Assembly (NCBI RefSeq): GCF_003248355.1
Contig: NZ_QKWY01000002.1
Location: 1,364,001 to 1,428,000, forward strand
DNA: 64,000 nucleotides
Direction: 5' to 3'
Source of the DNA: Streptomyces sp. AC1-42W
GTDB lineage: Bacteria; Actinomycetota; Actinomycetes; Streptomycetales; Streptomycetaceae
Positions 23,993 to 32,929 of this stretch are shown here, in pieces. Made by a program: the position numbers and the translations under genes. The notes beneath the pieces are model-generated. The model was not told where the DNA came from. It saw only the letters and a program-made list of their open reading frames with translations, and made no database searches. Each line of letters starts with the position of its first letter. Positions within the stretch are counted from its first letter, which is position 1.

Positions 23993-26893
23993 TCACGTTG
24001 CCGGACGGGTCATGACGATGCGGGTGATGTCCACCCGTGACTTCGCGCCCAGCTTGCGATAGGCGCGGGTGAGCGCCGCCTCGACCGTCTTCACACTCAG
24101 CGTCAGCCCCGCCGCGATCTCGCGGTTCGTCGCCCCCTGGGCCACCCGCGTCACCACACTCCGCTCCGTCGAGCTGAGCCGCTCCGGCCACGCGTCCCCG
24201 TCCAGCCGCGGCAGCGGCACCTCACCGCCCCGGTCCCGCTCCGCCCGCACCCCCGCCACCCAGGCCCGCGCCCCTGCGGCCGTGAACACGCGCAGCGCCT
24301 GGGCGTACGCCGCATGGGACGCGCCCTCCTCACCGAGGCGGCGGCGCACCCGGCCCAGCAGGACCCGGGTACGGGCCTCCTCCAGGACGTACCCGGCGGC
24401 CCGCAGCCGCGCCGCGGCGTCCTCGTACCCCGCGGCCGCCGCCTCCGGGCCGCCGCGCTCCTCCACGATCACCGCCGCCGCCCGGTCCAGCGTGGCCAGC
24501 ACACCGGCGCGCCCCAGCCGGGCGGCCTGCCCGCGTGCCCGGTCCACGACCGACTCCGCCTCGTCCAGGGCACCGCCGCGGGCCAGCGCCTCCGCGAGGT
24601 CGGCGTGCCAGCGCCGGGTCGCAGGATCGCCCTGGCCCTGCCCGGTCTCCATCTCGGCCGTCCGGCGCAGCAGCCGCGCCGCGCTCGCGTACTGGCCGCC
24701 GAACAGCCTGATCCGGCCCTCCGCGTGCAGCGCCCTCGGCAGGAACAGCCGGTCGTCGTCGTCCTCGCTGTGCCGCCGCGCGGCCTCCGCCGCCGCCAGA
24801 GCCTGGCTCATGCTGCCGCCCGCGGTCTCGGCCAGCGCGACGGCGTACCACGCGGGCCCCTGGCTCAAACCGGCCCGCTCGGCGATCCGCAGGCTCTGCC
24901 GGGCCGTCGACAGGGCCTGGCGGCAGCGGCCGCGCTGGATCTCCAGCTGCGCCAGGCCGATCAGGCACTGGCTCAGACAGTCCGCCGAACCCCGCTGGCG
25001 CAGCGTGTACACGAGCGTCCGCAACTCCGCCCTGGCCTCGTCCAACTGGTCGTGCACCAGATGGAACCGGTGCTTGAGATAGATCGGCCCGTTGTGGTGG
25101 CTCATCGCGTACGCGTCGTGCGGGGCGGCCAGCGCGGCGGTGAGCGTGGACTCCGCCTCCGGCCGCCCGAGGAAGAGCTCCAGGGACGCCTGCTGCGTCA
25201 GCGCCAGCACCTCGGTGCGCCGGTCGCCCGCCCGCGCGGCGAGTCCGGCGGCCCGCGCGGCGTGCTCGCAGGCCCGCGCCGCCGACCCGCCCACCATCCA
25301 CGCGTGCCAGCTCATCCGGTAGTGCAGCGGCGCCAGCAGTCCGGGGTCGTCGCCCGCGTCCCGCACCGCCTCCGGGAACACGTCCGCTATCTCCGACATC
25401 GCCTGGCCCGACGCGTCGACGACCACCGTCCAGGCACGCACCCGGTCCGCCGGCCGGTCCGCGTCACCCAGCACCTCGTACGCCAGCTCCCGCGCGAAGT
25501 CGAAGTCGCCCGCGTCCAGCCCGTCCTCGGCGGCGGCCAGCCGGCGGGCGGTGCCCGTGTGCGCCGCGTCCGCCGGGGTGCAGCGGGCCGCGAGCCGCCC
25601 CAGCCGGGCCGCCGTGCCCGGCGCGCCCCGCCGCCTGGCCGACGCCGCCGCCTCGACCAGCCGGTCCGCGACCGCCGCGTCCGGGCCCGCCGTCAGCCGG
25701 GCCAGATGGTGGGCCCGCTCCACCGGGTCGTCGGCCGCCCCGGCCAGGGCGCGGTGGGCGTCCATCCGCAACGCGTACGGGGCGCTCGCCTCCAGCACCA
25801 TCGGGGTCAGCGGGTCGGCGAAGCGGAGCGCCCCGCGCTCCGGCGGGCACAGGAAGCCGTGCCGTACGCAGGTGTCGAGGTCGGCGGCCACCTGCCGGCA
25901 GCCCGCCCGGCGCAGCAGCTCGACGGTGGGGCGGGCGGCCGCGCCCGCGGTGAGCAGCAGATGGCGGGCGCGCGCCGGCAGGGCCTCCAGCCGGTCCAGC
26001 ACGGGCCTGCTCAGCGCGTCGGGGACCGGCAGCGGCTCCGATGAGTCGGGCAGCCGCGCTCCGCAGGCCACCGACTCCTGGAGCCCGGCGGCCAGTTCGA
26101 GAGCGGTACGGGGATTGCCGGACGCGGCCTCGTGCAGCCGGGCGACGAGCTGCCGGGGCCAGGAGGGGCCGCCGTGCACGCCGTGCGTGTGGAGCACGTC
26201 CGTGATCTCCCACACGGTCATGGCGGGCAGCGGCAGGGTGCGCACCGGCTGCGGACACAGCTCACGCGCCGGGGAGGTGTCCGGGCGCCGGCCGGCCAGG
26301 GGCGAGGTGCGCAGCGTGGCGAGGACGGCGTGGCGCGGATCGGGGCGCCGGGCGAGGAACTGCAGGGTGCGGGCGGTCGGTTCGTCCAGCCACTGCACGT
26401 CGTCGACGACCAGCAGCAGCGGTTCGGCGGCGGCGAGGGCGGCCAGCACTTTGCGTACGGCCACGCGCAGCACCAGGGCGTCGCGGCCGGTGGCGGGATC
26501 GGTGCCGGCCGGCGGGGTGCGGCGCAGCAGCGCGCCTTCGAGCACGGCGCGTTCATGGGCGTCCAGCCCGGCCAGGGCCTCGTCGTCCGCGGTGGCCAGC
26601 AGGTCGATCAGGCCGAGGAAGGGGCTGTCCCGGTCGGCCGGGGAGGGCGAGCAGCGCAGCACCCGGTGGCCGCGGCCGGCGAGGTCGTCGGCGATCCGTG
26701 CGGCGGCCGTGCTCCTGCCGATGCCCTCGGGGCCGGTGAGGAGGATGCCGCCGCCGCCCTCCAGATGGGCGCGGGCGGTGTCGCACAGCGCGGCCCGGCC
26801 CGCGGAGCGGGTGCCGGAAGTGTGTGCGGCGGCGGTGCGGGGGCCGGCGGTGGGTGCGCCGGCGGGGGAGCGGTCCATGGTCGAGCGGGTCAT
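23993..26893 (-). CDS. LAL-type large LuxR-family regulator
   Basis: 966 aa from ATG 26893, with AAGGGG upstream. An N-terminal AAA-type ATPase region has Walker A ILLTGPEGIGRSTAA, in which the usual Lys is Arg, and Walker B LLLVVDDVQWLDEPT. A long helical TPR-like middle (about 330-880) follows. The C-terminal LuxR HTH (LSSTERSVVTRVAQG, then NREIAAGLTLSVKTVEAALTR) spans the last 65 residues. LAL proteins activate antibiotic or catabolic genes in Streptomyces. Its targets are unknown; it lies between an LPMO and a metalloprotease gene, which makes exoenzyme control plausible but unproven. Confidence 0.93.
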   Translation of the reverse strand: MTRSTMDRSPAGAPTAGPRTAAAHTSGTRSAGRAALCDTARAHLEGGGGILLTGPEGIGRSTAAARIADDLAGRGHRVLRCSPSPADRDSPFLGLIDLLATADDEALAGLDAHERAVLEGALLRRTPPAGTDPATGRDALVLRVAVRKVLAALAAAEPLLLVVDDVQWLDEPTARTLQFLARRPDPRHAVLATLRTSPLAGRRPDTSPARELCPQPVRTLPLPAMTVWEITDVLHTHGVHGGPSWPRQLVARLHEAASGNPRTALELAAGLQESVACGARLPDSSEPLPVPDALSRPVLDRLEALPARARHLLLTAGAAARPTVELLRRAGCRQVAADLDTCVRHGFLCPPERGALRFADPLTPMVLEASAPYALRMDAHRALAGAADDPVERAHHLARLTAGPDAAVADRLVEAAASARRRGAPGTAARLGRLAARCTPADAAHTGTARRLAAAEDGLDAGDFDFARELAYEVLGDADRPADRVRAWTVVVDASGQAMSEIADVFPEAVRDAGDDPGLLAPLHYRMSWHAWMVGGSAARACEHAARAAGLAARAGDRRTEVLALTQQASLELFLGRPEAESTLTAALAAPHDAYAMSHHNGPIYLKHRFHLVHDQLDEARAELRTLVYTLRQRGSADCLSQCLIGLAQLEIQRGRCRQALSTARQSLRIAERAGLSQGPAWYAVALAETAGGSMSQALAAAEAARRHSEDDDDRLFLPRALHAEGRIRLFGGQYASAARLLRRTAEMETGQGQGDPATRRWHADLAEALARGGALDEAESVVDRARGQAARLGRAGVLATLDRAAAVIVEERGGPEAAAAGYEDAAARLRAAGYVLEEARTRVLLGRVRRRLGEEGASHAAYAQALRVFTAAGARAWVAGVRAERDRGGEVPLPRLDGDAWPERLSSTERSVVTRVAQGATNREIAAGLTLSVKTVEAALTRAYRKLGAKSRVDITRIVMTRPAT

Positions 26894-27079
26894 TCGGGCC
26901 CCTTCGCGCGCAGCCTGTACTCCCACTGCCCGTGCAGCGGGGGCCCGCCCATGCCGTGCCCGAGGGTAGGACCGCGAGGTGGCGAGGTCAACGGCGGGCC
27001 GGCGCGGGAAGGCTGACGGGCGGGGTGCGCGCGCCGGGGACCGCATGCGTTCCCGTACCCGTATCCGGGCCCTTCACGC

Positions 27080-27121
27080 ACACCGGTCACGGCGCGATGG
27101 TGCGTGCGCCGTGACCGGTGT
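27080..27121. terminator. terminator after the metalloprotease gene
   Basis: ACACCGGTCACGGCGC (27080-27095) and its exact complement (27106-27121) form a 16-bp stem with a 10-nt loop, 62 bp past the metalloprotease stop. Confidence 0.75.
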
Positions 27122-27182
27122 TCCCGCGTCAGGGGGCGGGAAACCCCTCGGAACTCAGTCGCTCAGCGGTGACCGGTCCGGG

Positions 27183-29372
27183 TCAGCAGGTGCCCGACTC
27201 GGTCCAGACGGCCCAGGAGCCCGGCGCGCCCGGCTCGGCGCCGGTCGAGTACCACTGCGAGCTGTAGAGGTGGCCGTTGTAGGAGACCTGGTCGCCCGGC
27301 GCGTACGCCGTGGTGGAGCTCCAGGCCGGAACGTCGCCGCAGCCCTGGGGCGGGTTGCCGTCGCCGTTGACGGTCCAGGTGAAGGACGCCGTGCCCGTCG
27401 CGTTGTCGGTGTTCTTCGCGGTGACCGTCACGGACGAGGTGCCCTCGGTGGTCGGCGTGCCGGTGACGCGGCCGGTCGAGGAGTTGATCGACAGACCGGC
27501 GGGCAGGCCGTTCGCACTGTAGGTGAGCGTCTCGCCGCCGGGGTCGCTCGCCTGGATCTGCAGGGAGACGGCGGTGCCCACGGCGCTCGTCTGGTTGCCG
27601 GGGTTGGTCACCGAGGGGGAGCCGGGCTGGCTGTCGCAGTTGCCGGGGACCGGGTCCGCGCCGGTGACGCTGACGGCCGCCCAGGCGGCGTCGACGGTGT
27701 TGTACTCGGTGCAGTGCGCGCCGTAGAGGTCGGCCGCGGCCTTCAGCGAGTCGATGCGCGCCTGGTGGTAGTTCTCACGGCTGTTGGCGTACGAGGCCAG
27801 CGCCTTGTACCAGATCTTGCCGGCCTTGTCGTTGCCCAGGCCGTTGATCGTGGAGTTGTTGCAGGTCGGACTGTTGCCGTAGCCGTGGTTGCCGCTGCCG
27901 ACGGCGGTGAGGAAGAACCAGTGGTTCAGCGGGCCCATCGAGTAGTGCGGGTCCAGGTTGCCGTTGTTGCTGTTCCAGCAGTCGGGCGAGGAACCGTCGA
28001 GCGAGGGCTGGTTCATCCAGCGCAGCGGCTGGTTGTTGCCGCTGATGTTGATCAGCTCGCCCATGGTGTAGTCGGGCTGGTCCACCGGGTTGTCGGCGTA
28101 GAACTCGACCAGCGTGCCGAAGATGTCGCTGGTGCCCTCGTTCATGCCGCCGGTCTCGCCGGTCTCGTCCCAGCCGGTGAGCGCGCCGCTCACGCCGTGC
28201 GCCATCTCGTGGCCCGCGACGTCGAGTTCGACCAGCGGGCGCTGGTTGCCCTGGCCGTCGCCGTACGTCATCTGGCTGCCGTCCCAGAAGGCGTTCACGT
28301 ACGCGTTGCCGTAGTGGGTCCGCGAGGGCACGCCCCGGCCGTCGCCGAAGATGCCGTTGCGGCCGTGGGTCGTCTTGAAGTAGTCGAACGTCATGGCCGC
28401 CCCGTAGTGGGCGTCGGCACCGGCCGACGCGGGGTCACTGGGGGAGCCGTTGCCGAAGGTGCCGGTGCTGCTCGTGAAGAGGGAGCCCTGGCCGCTGGTG
28501 GCGTGGTTCAGGTTGGTCGTGTACCCGTTGCCGTGCGAGGGGTCCTGGAGGGAGTAGCCGCCGCCGGACTGCGTGGCGTCGAGCGAGACCTGGCCGCTGT
28601 AGATCGAGCGGCCGGTGACCGCGGTGGCGGCCGCCGACCGCGTGGACGAGGCGGAGGCGGAGGCGGCCGCGGCGGCCGGGGCGGTCCGGCCCTCGGGCGC
28701 GATGACGCTGACCTCGTCCCGGGTGGCCAGGACCTTGCCGGAGTTGGCGTCCACCAGGACGTGCAGCCGGCTCGGCGTCTGGTCCGCGCGCACCCCGCTG
28801 ACCACGGTCTCCCAGACCAGCGCGGAGGCGTCGCCGTCCAGCCGGACGGCCAGATGCGGCTTGGAGACCGAGTCGGCCGGGCCCCCGAACTTCTTCTTGG
28901 ACAGCTTCGCGGCGCGCGCGGCGGTCAGACCGGGCTCGGTGGACAGGGCGGGGGTCGTCACCTGGGCCGCGCTGGTCAGCGAGTCGAAGGTGCCGTCCTT
29001 CTTCAGCTGCACGATGACATCGCCGCCGTACGTCGGCAGGCCCTTGTACGTGCGGTCGAAGCGTACGGAGGCGGAGCCGTCGCGGTCGACGACCAGGTTG
29101 CGGACCTCGAAGGCGTCGGACGAACCGCGGAAGGCGGCCTTTCCGTGCGCCGAGAGCGCCTTCTTCGCGTCGGCCTCGACCTCGCGGCGGACCTCGGGCG
29201 ACGGATTCGTCGTGTACGGGGCCGGGGCGAAGGCGTGGGGGCCGGCGGCGGGCGCCGGGGCGGCGGGGGCGGGGGACGCGGGTGCGGCCGTGGCGCCGGG
29301 GAGCGCGATGGCCGAGGCACAGGCGCAGGCCACAGTGGCCGTCAGAAGCCTCGCGGCTCTTCGTATGTACAT
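27183..29372 (-). CDS. secreted M4 (thermolysin-family) metalloprotease with Ig-like and chitin-binding modules
   Basis: 729 aa from ATG 29372. The order is: signal peptide (about 1-30), FTP/PepSY-type propeptide (about 50-215), then the M4 catalytic domain with zinc motif HEMAH in ELDVAGHEMAHGVSGAL and third ligand Glu in GGMNEGTSDIFG. A downstream segment, SMGPLNHWFF, carries the catalytic-type His. After it come a putative Ig fold of about 90 aa (PGNQTSAVGTAVSLQIQASD) and a C-terminal CBM5/12-like module (GDQVSYNGHLYSSQWYSTG) like that of the LPMO. It is a neutral protease probably anchored to chitin. The nearest AAAGGA is about 12 nt from the ATG, longer than usual. Confidence 0.93.
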   Translation of the reverse strand: MYIRRAARLLTATVACACASAIALPGATAAPASPAPAAPAPAAGPHAFAPAPYTTNPSPEVRREVEADAKKALSAHGKAAFRGSSDAFEVRNLVVDRDGSASVRFDRTYKGLPTYGGDVIVQLKKDGTFDSLTSAAQVTTPALSTEPGLTAARAAKLSKKKFGGPADSVSKPHLAVRLDGDASALVWETVVSGVRADQTPSRLHVLVDANSGKVLATRDEVSVIAPEGRTAPAAAAASASASSTRSAAATAVTGRSIYSGQVSLDATQSGGGYSLQDPSHGNGYTTNLNHATSGQGSLFTSSTGTFGNGSPSDPASAGADAHYGAAMTFDYFKTTHGRNGIFGDGRGVPSRTHYGNAYVNAFWDGSQMTYGDGQGNQRPLVELDVAGHEMAHGVSGALTGWDETGETGGMNEGTSDIFGTLVEFYADNPVDQPDYTMGELINISGNNQPLRWMNQPSLDGSSPDCWNSNNGNLDPHYSMGPLNHWFFLTAVGSGNHGYGNSPTCNNSTINGLGNDKAGKIWYKALASYANSRENYHQARIDSLKAAADLYGAHCTEYNTVDAAWAAVSVTGADPVPGNCDSQPGSPSVTNPGNQTSAVGTAVSLQIQASDPGGETLTYSANGLPAGLSINSSTGRVTGTPTTEGTSSVTVTAKNTDNATGTASFTWTVNGDGNPPQGCGDVPAWSSTTAYAPGDQVSYNGHLYSSQWYSTGAEPGAPGSWAVWTESGTC

Positions 29373-29673
29373 AGGAACGGGGGTGTCCTTTCACCTCGTA
29401 CAGGCGGTATCCGGCCACCGCCCCGCGGGGTGGTGAGGGCGGCGGCACGACGTGCGGCGCGGTGGACCGGCGGCTTCGCCCCGGTGGGAGCGGTGCCGAC
29501 GCACGAGTGTGTGGAGCCGCCCGGCGCGGCTGCCAGGCACCGGGCGAATGCCGAGGGGTTTCCCTATGCGGGCCCGGAACCGGGGAGTCCCCGTGCCCGC
29601 CGGCGACCGTGCGCACGCCGAAGGGGCGGCCGCCGGGTGTACCGGCGACCGCCCCTCGGGCGTTCAGCGCGTG
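29373..29673. other. intergenic region: metalloprotease promoter side and chitinase terminator
   Basis: 301 bp. A hairpin at about 29616-29662 (GGGGCGGCCGCCGG with CCGGCGACCGCCCC, one mismatch, GTGTA loop) lies directly after the leftward chitinase stop and probably ends that transcript. The rest should hold the metalloprotease promoter; no DasR-like box or clear -35/-10 was found there. Confidence 0.55.
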
Positions 29674-31101
29674 CTAGCGGCGGGAGGAGAGCCCGCGGTC
29701 GACGGCGGTCATCAGCTCGCCGTCCTCGGTGTCCCCGTCCAGCGACCAGAACATCGCGCCGCCGAGCCGGTGGTCACGGATGTACTTGGTCTTGGCGCGC
29801 AGCACCTGCGGGTCGTCGTACGTCCACAGCGTGGTGCCGTCGAACAGCCAGGCGCTGCCGTCGCGGACGTTGCGGTGCACCTTGTACGCGCCGGAGTCGG
29901 CCAGCTTCTTGAGGGCCTTGTAGTCCTCGGAGCCGGCACCCCAGGTGCCCTGGGCGGGGCCGGTCGCCGGCTGGTTCAGGCCGTCGCCGCCGCCGGTCAC
30001 ACCGGTCCAGCCCTGCCCGTAGAAGGGCATGCCCACGACCAGCTTGCGGGCGGGGGCGCCGCGCTTCAGCCAGTCGCGCACGGTCTGGTCGACGGAGAAG
30101 TCGCCCTTGCCCGCGTACAGGGCGGACTGCTGGGCCGTCGTCGCCTGGCCGGACACGTGGAAGTCGTAGCCCTGCAGGTTCACGAAGTCGAAGTCCCGCA
30201 TGATGCGCGGGATGTCGAAGCCGGCGTCGATCTTCTCGGGGGACGTGGGGACGAACGCCGAGAGGTCGTAGTGCTTGGGCTTCGCCTTGTGGTGCTTGCC
30301 CTTGCGGTCCTTGGCCTTGGCCTTGGCCTCGCTCTTGGCGTAGGCGTCGAGCTGGACGCGGAACTCGTGGACCAGGGCGGTGAAGTTCCGCTTGTCCTCG
30401 GGGCGGTACACCGTGTCGGTGTCACCGGCCGAGCCCGGCCACTCCCAGTCGATGTCGATCCCGTCGAAGAGACCGGCCGCGGCGCCGTCGCCGCCGCGGG
30501 TCCCGTCCACCGGCAGGTTGCCCTTGATGTACAGGTCGATGCAGGAGGAGACGAGCGCCTTGCGCGACGCGGGGGTGCGGACCGCGTCGGAGAAGTGGGT
30601 GGACCAGCCCCAGCCGCCGAGCGAGATCATCACCTTGAGGCCGGGGTGCTTGGCCTTGAGCTCGCGCAGCTGGTTGAAGTTGCCCGCGAGCGCCTGGTCG
30701 TCGGTGTCGGCGACGCCGTCCACGGAGTTGGCGGCGTCGAGCGGGCGGACGTAGTCGGCCCAGGCGTCGGCCTCACCGGGGATGTTGCCCGTGAAGCACT
30801 TGCCCTCGGCGCTGACGTTGCCGAACGAGTAGTTGATGTGGCTGAGTTTGGCCGCCGTACCGCTGGTGTCCAGGTCCTTGACCTGGAAGTCGCGTCCGTA
30901 GACGCCCCATTGGGTGAAGTAGCCGATGCGCTTGTAGTCCTGCGCGGTGTTGTGGTGGCCGTGCTTGCCACCGTGCTTGCCGTGGCCGTTGCCATGTCCG
31001 TTGCCGTGCCCGGACGAGGCGTTGGCCGCGGGGGAGAGGGAGGCCGCGAGCGCGAAGGCGCAGGCGGCGATGGCGAGTGAAGACTGGGTTCTTCGACGCA
31101 T
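29674..31101 (-). CDS. secreted GH18 chitinase
   Basis: 475 aa from ATG 31101. A signal peptide of about 28 residues is followed by a His/Gly-rich segment (HGNGHGNGHGKHGGKHGHH) that could bind metal. A single GH18 barrel follows, with the catalytic DxxDxDxE motif in LFDGIDIDWEWPGS, the SLGGWGWS strand, and the conserved WSLDGDTEDGEL near the C-terminus. It has no carbohydrate-binding module. A Lys/Ala-rich insertion (KSEAKAKAKDRKGKHHKAK) lies in the middle. It would release chitooligosaccharides extracellularly. Its promoter contains a DasR-like operator; the LPMO gene has one too. Confidence 0.95.
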   Translation of the reverse strand: MRRRTQSSLAIAACAFALAASLSPAANASSGHGNGHGNGHGKHGGKHGHHNTAQDYKRIGYFTQWGVYGRDFQVKDLDTSGTAAKLSHINYSFGNVSAEGKCFTGNIPGEADAWADYVRPLDAANSVDGVADTDDQALAGNFNQLRELKAKHPGLKVMISLGGWGWSTHFSDAVRTPASRKALVSSCIDLYIKGNLPVDGTRGGDGAAAGLFDGIDIDWEWPGSAGDTDTVYRPEDKRNFTALVHEFRVQLDAYAKSEAKAKAKDRKGKHHKAKPKHYDLSAFVPTSPEKIDAGFDIPRIMRDFDFVNLQGYDFHVSGQATTAQQSALYAGKGDFSVDQTVRDWLKRGAPARKLVVGMPFYGQGWTGVTGGGDGLNQPATGPAQGTWGAGSEDYKALKKLADSGAYKVHRNVRDGSAWLFDGTTLWTYDDPQVLRAKTKYIRDHRLGGAMFWSLDGDTEDGELMTAVDRGLSSRR

Positions 31102-31110
31102 GAGGCCAGA

Positions 31111-31139
31111 AGTTATTGGTCTGGACCAAACGCGGTCAA
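31111..31139 (-). promoter_or_regulatory. chitinase promoter with DasR-like (dre) box in the spacer
   Basis: On the minus strand, TTGACC (31134-31139) and ATAACT (31111-31116) are 17 bp apart. TGGTCTGGACCA (31117-31128), a one-base variant of the DasR consensus palindrome, fills the spacer. The start codon is only about 10 bp past the -10, so the mRNA would be leaderless or nearly so, consistent with the absence of a Shine-Dalgarno sequence. Confidence 0.75.
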
Positions 31140-31192
31140 GGGTTTGGCAAAGGCGGTTTAAAGCCGTCCTGGCCGATCCGGTGCGGAACTAT

Positions 31193-31241
31193 GCGCAGGC
31201 CCGCCCGATGTCATCACTTCGAGTGAAGTTATGGCCTGCGC
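31193..31241. promoter_or_regulatory. nested palindromes in the GntR gene leader
   Basis: GCGCAGGCC (31193-31201) and GGCCTGCGC (31233-31241) enclose the inner dyad TCACT-TCG-AGTGA (31214-31226). They lie between the divergent chitinase promoter and the GntR gene and are candidate autoregulatory operators. Confidence 0.5.
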
Positions 31242-31302
31242 TTGCGGTTCGGAACCCACGGTTGCGACGCTGTCGCAGTCCGTCAACCTTGGGGAGTGGC
31301 CT

Positions 31303-32055
31303 GTGGCTTTCGGTGAGCGGCCCGCCTATCTGCGCGTGGCGAGCGATCTGAGGGAGAAGATCGTCAGCGGCTTGCTGCCGCCGCACACGCGGCTGCCCTC
31401 GCAGGCGCGCATCCGCGAGGAGTACGGGGTCTCGGACACGGTCGCGCTGGAGGCGCGCAAGGTGCTGATGGCCGAGGGCCTGGTCGAGGGGCGCTCCGGT
31501 TCCGGCACCTATGTGCGCGAGCGGCCCGTCCCGCGCATGGTCGAGCGATCCGGCTTCCGGCCCGACGCGGGCGCCGGACCGTTCCGGCAGGAGCAGGCGG
31601 CCGAAGGGGTGCGCGGGACCTGGGAGTCGCGGAGCGAGCAGGAGGACGCGAGCGCCGAGATCGCCGCGCGCCTCGGGATCGAGCCGGGCGACCGGGTGAT
31701 GCGCACGCACTACGTGTTCCGGGAGGCCGGCGAGCCCGTGATGCTCTCCACCTCCTGGGAGCCCCTGGCGATCACGGGGCGCACCCCGGTGATGCTGCCG
31801 GAGGAGGGCCCGCTGGGCGGCTGCGGGGTGGTCGAGCGGATGGCCGCGATCGACGTCGTCGTGGACAACGTGGCCGAACAGGTCGGCGCGCGCCCGGGGC
31901 TGGCGGAGGAGCTCCTGGCGCTGGGCGGCGTACCGGGCCATGTGGTGATGGTGATCGAGCGGACGTTCCACGCCTCGGGGCGGCCCGTCGAGACCGCCGA
32001 CGTGGTGGTGCCCGCCGATCGCTACCGGGTCGGCTACCGGCTGCCCGTGAGGTGA
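31303..32055 (+). CDS. GntR/HutC-family regulator with UTRA domain
   Basis: 250 aa from GTG 31303, chosen for GGGGAG six bases upstream; an ATG at 31231 would add 24 residues of no clear character and overlap the operator-like dyad. The N-terminal winged helix (RVASDLREKIVSGLLPPHTRLPSQARI) and a C-terminal UTRA effector domain (about 95-245) identify the HutC subfamily. DasR belongs to the same subfamily, but this protein's N-terminus does not resemble DasR. It probably senses a small ligand. It diverges from the chitinase gene, so cross-regulation is possible. Confidence 0.88.
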   Translation: MAFGERPAYLRVASDLREKIVSGLLPPHTRLPSQARIREEYGVSDTVALEARKVLMAEGLVEGRSGSGTYVRERPVPRMVERSGFRPDAGAGPFRQEQAAEGVRGTWESRSEQEDASAEIAARLGIEPGDRVMRTHYVFREAGEPVMLSTSWEPLAITGRTPVMLPEEGPLGGCGVVERMAAIDVVVDNVAEQVGARPGLAEELLALGGVPGHVVMVIERTFHASGRPVETADVVVPADRYRVGYRLPVR

Positions 32056-32100
32056 ACCGGCCGGTCCGGGCCACCTGATCGTCATGCTCTGAACCCGGTG

Positions 32101-32142
32101 ACGCCTCGGGGGCGCATTCGCGAGAATGCGCCCCCGAGGCGT
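32101..32142. terminator. strong terminator after the GntR gene
   Basis: A perfect 19-bp stem (arms 32101-32119 and 32124-32142, starting ACGCCTCGGGGGCG) with a GCGA tetraloop, 45 bp past the GntR stop. Confidence 0.85.
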
Positions 32143-32302
32143 TGGTCTGTTCCTGGCCGGATCGGTACCTCTTTGTGTAAAGCCGTATCCGCTGCGTGAA
32201 GGTCAGGCGTACGCTCAGGCATATGCGTACTGGGGTTTCCTGGAGTTCCGTGGGGGCGTGCACATTGTTCAGGGGAGGGGCGCGATGCTCGGGAGAAACG
32301 CG

Positions 32303-32488
32303 ATGAGCAACGACAGCGGTGCCGTGCTTTCTTGGCTGGTGATACGGCAGGACGACAACGGCAACCGCTACCGCGTGGGCAGGTACGCCACGCAGGGCGA
32401 GGCCCAGCGGGCCGCCGACAAGCTGCAGGACCGGGGGCGCGAGCAGTTGTACTGGGTGGAGCGCATCGGCCAGACCGCCCGGCCGTAA
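32303..32488 (+). CDS. small SPOR-like protein
   Basis: 61 aa from ATG 32303 with GGGAG 7 nt upstream; a second ATG at 32285, also with a purine-rich site (GGGGAGGGG), would add six residues. The sequence (SWLVIRQDDNGNRYRVGRYATQGEAQRAADKL) follows the SPOR fold pattern: beta strand, Gly, helix, ending in LYWVERI. Small free-standing SPOR-like proteins are common in streptomycetes, but no function is established that I know of. No signal peptide, so probably cytoplasmic. It follows a strong terminator and precedes a Nudix gene by 39 bp, with which it may be co-transcribed. Confidence 0.75.
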   Translation: MSNDSGAVLSWLVIRQDDNGNRYRVGRYATQGEAQRAADKLQDRGREQLYWVERIGQTARP

Positions 32489-32527
32489 GGTACTGCCGAC
32501 ACGGTCGCGGGCGGTGGAGGCGGAGCG

Positions 32528-32929
32528 ATGGCGGTCCTGATCGACACGGTGGCATGGGTCCGCATCGAGGGCGGCCGGATTCTCTGCGCCCGGCCGCGGG
32601 GGAAGGACGTCTTCTACATCCCGGGCGGCAAGCGGGAGGGCGCCGAGAGCGACCTCGACACGCTCGTGCGCGAGATCCGGGAGGAGCTGACGGTCCGTAT
32701 CGACGCGGAGTCCGTCGCGCACGTGGGCACGTACGAGGCGGGCGGGCCCGGCTTGCCCGGCGACGCGGTGGTCCGCATGGCCTGCTACACCGCCGGTTTC
32801 ACGGGCGAGCTGAGGGCCAGCAGCGAGATCGAGGACGTGGCGTGGTTCTCGTACGCCGACCGGGATCTGGTGCCGCCCGTCGACCAACTGCTTTTCGACG
32901 ATCTCCGGGCGTGGGGCGACCTCGCCTGA
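32528..32929 (+). CDS. Nudix hydrolase
   Basis: 133 aa from ATG 32528 (GGAGGCGGAG upstream). A canonical Nudix box begins GGKREGAESDLDTLVREIRE and continues ELTV. It is a compact single-domain enzyme, likely a cytoplasmic metal-dependent pyrophosphohydrolase of nucleotide-type substrates. It is unrelated in detail to the Nudix protein at 4207-4701. It lies between the SPOR-like gene and a GC-rich 291-bp gap in which I see no gene. Confidence 0.9.
   Translation: MAVLIDTVAWVRIEGGRILCARPRGKDVFYIPGGKREGAESDLDTLVREIREELTVRIDAESVAHVGTYEAGGPGLPGDAVVRMACYTAGFTGELRASSEIEDVAWFSYADRDLVPPVDQLLFDDLRAWGDLA

Noticed and set aside
31303..32055. Identification of the GntR protein as DasR
   Set aside because: It is a HutC/UTRA regulator, but its N-terminal sequence does not match the DasR start I know; DasR is probably encoded elsewhere.
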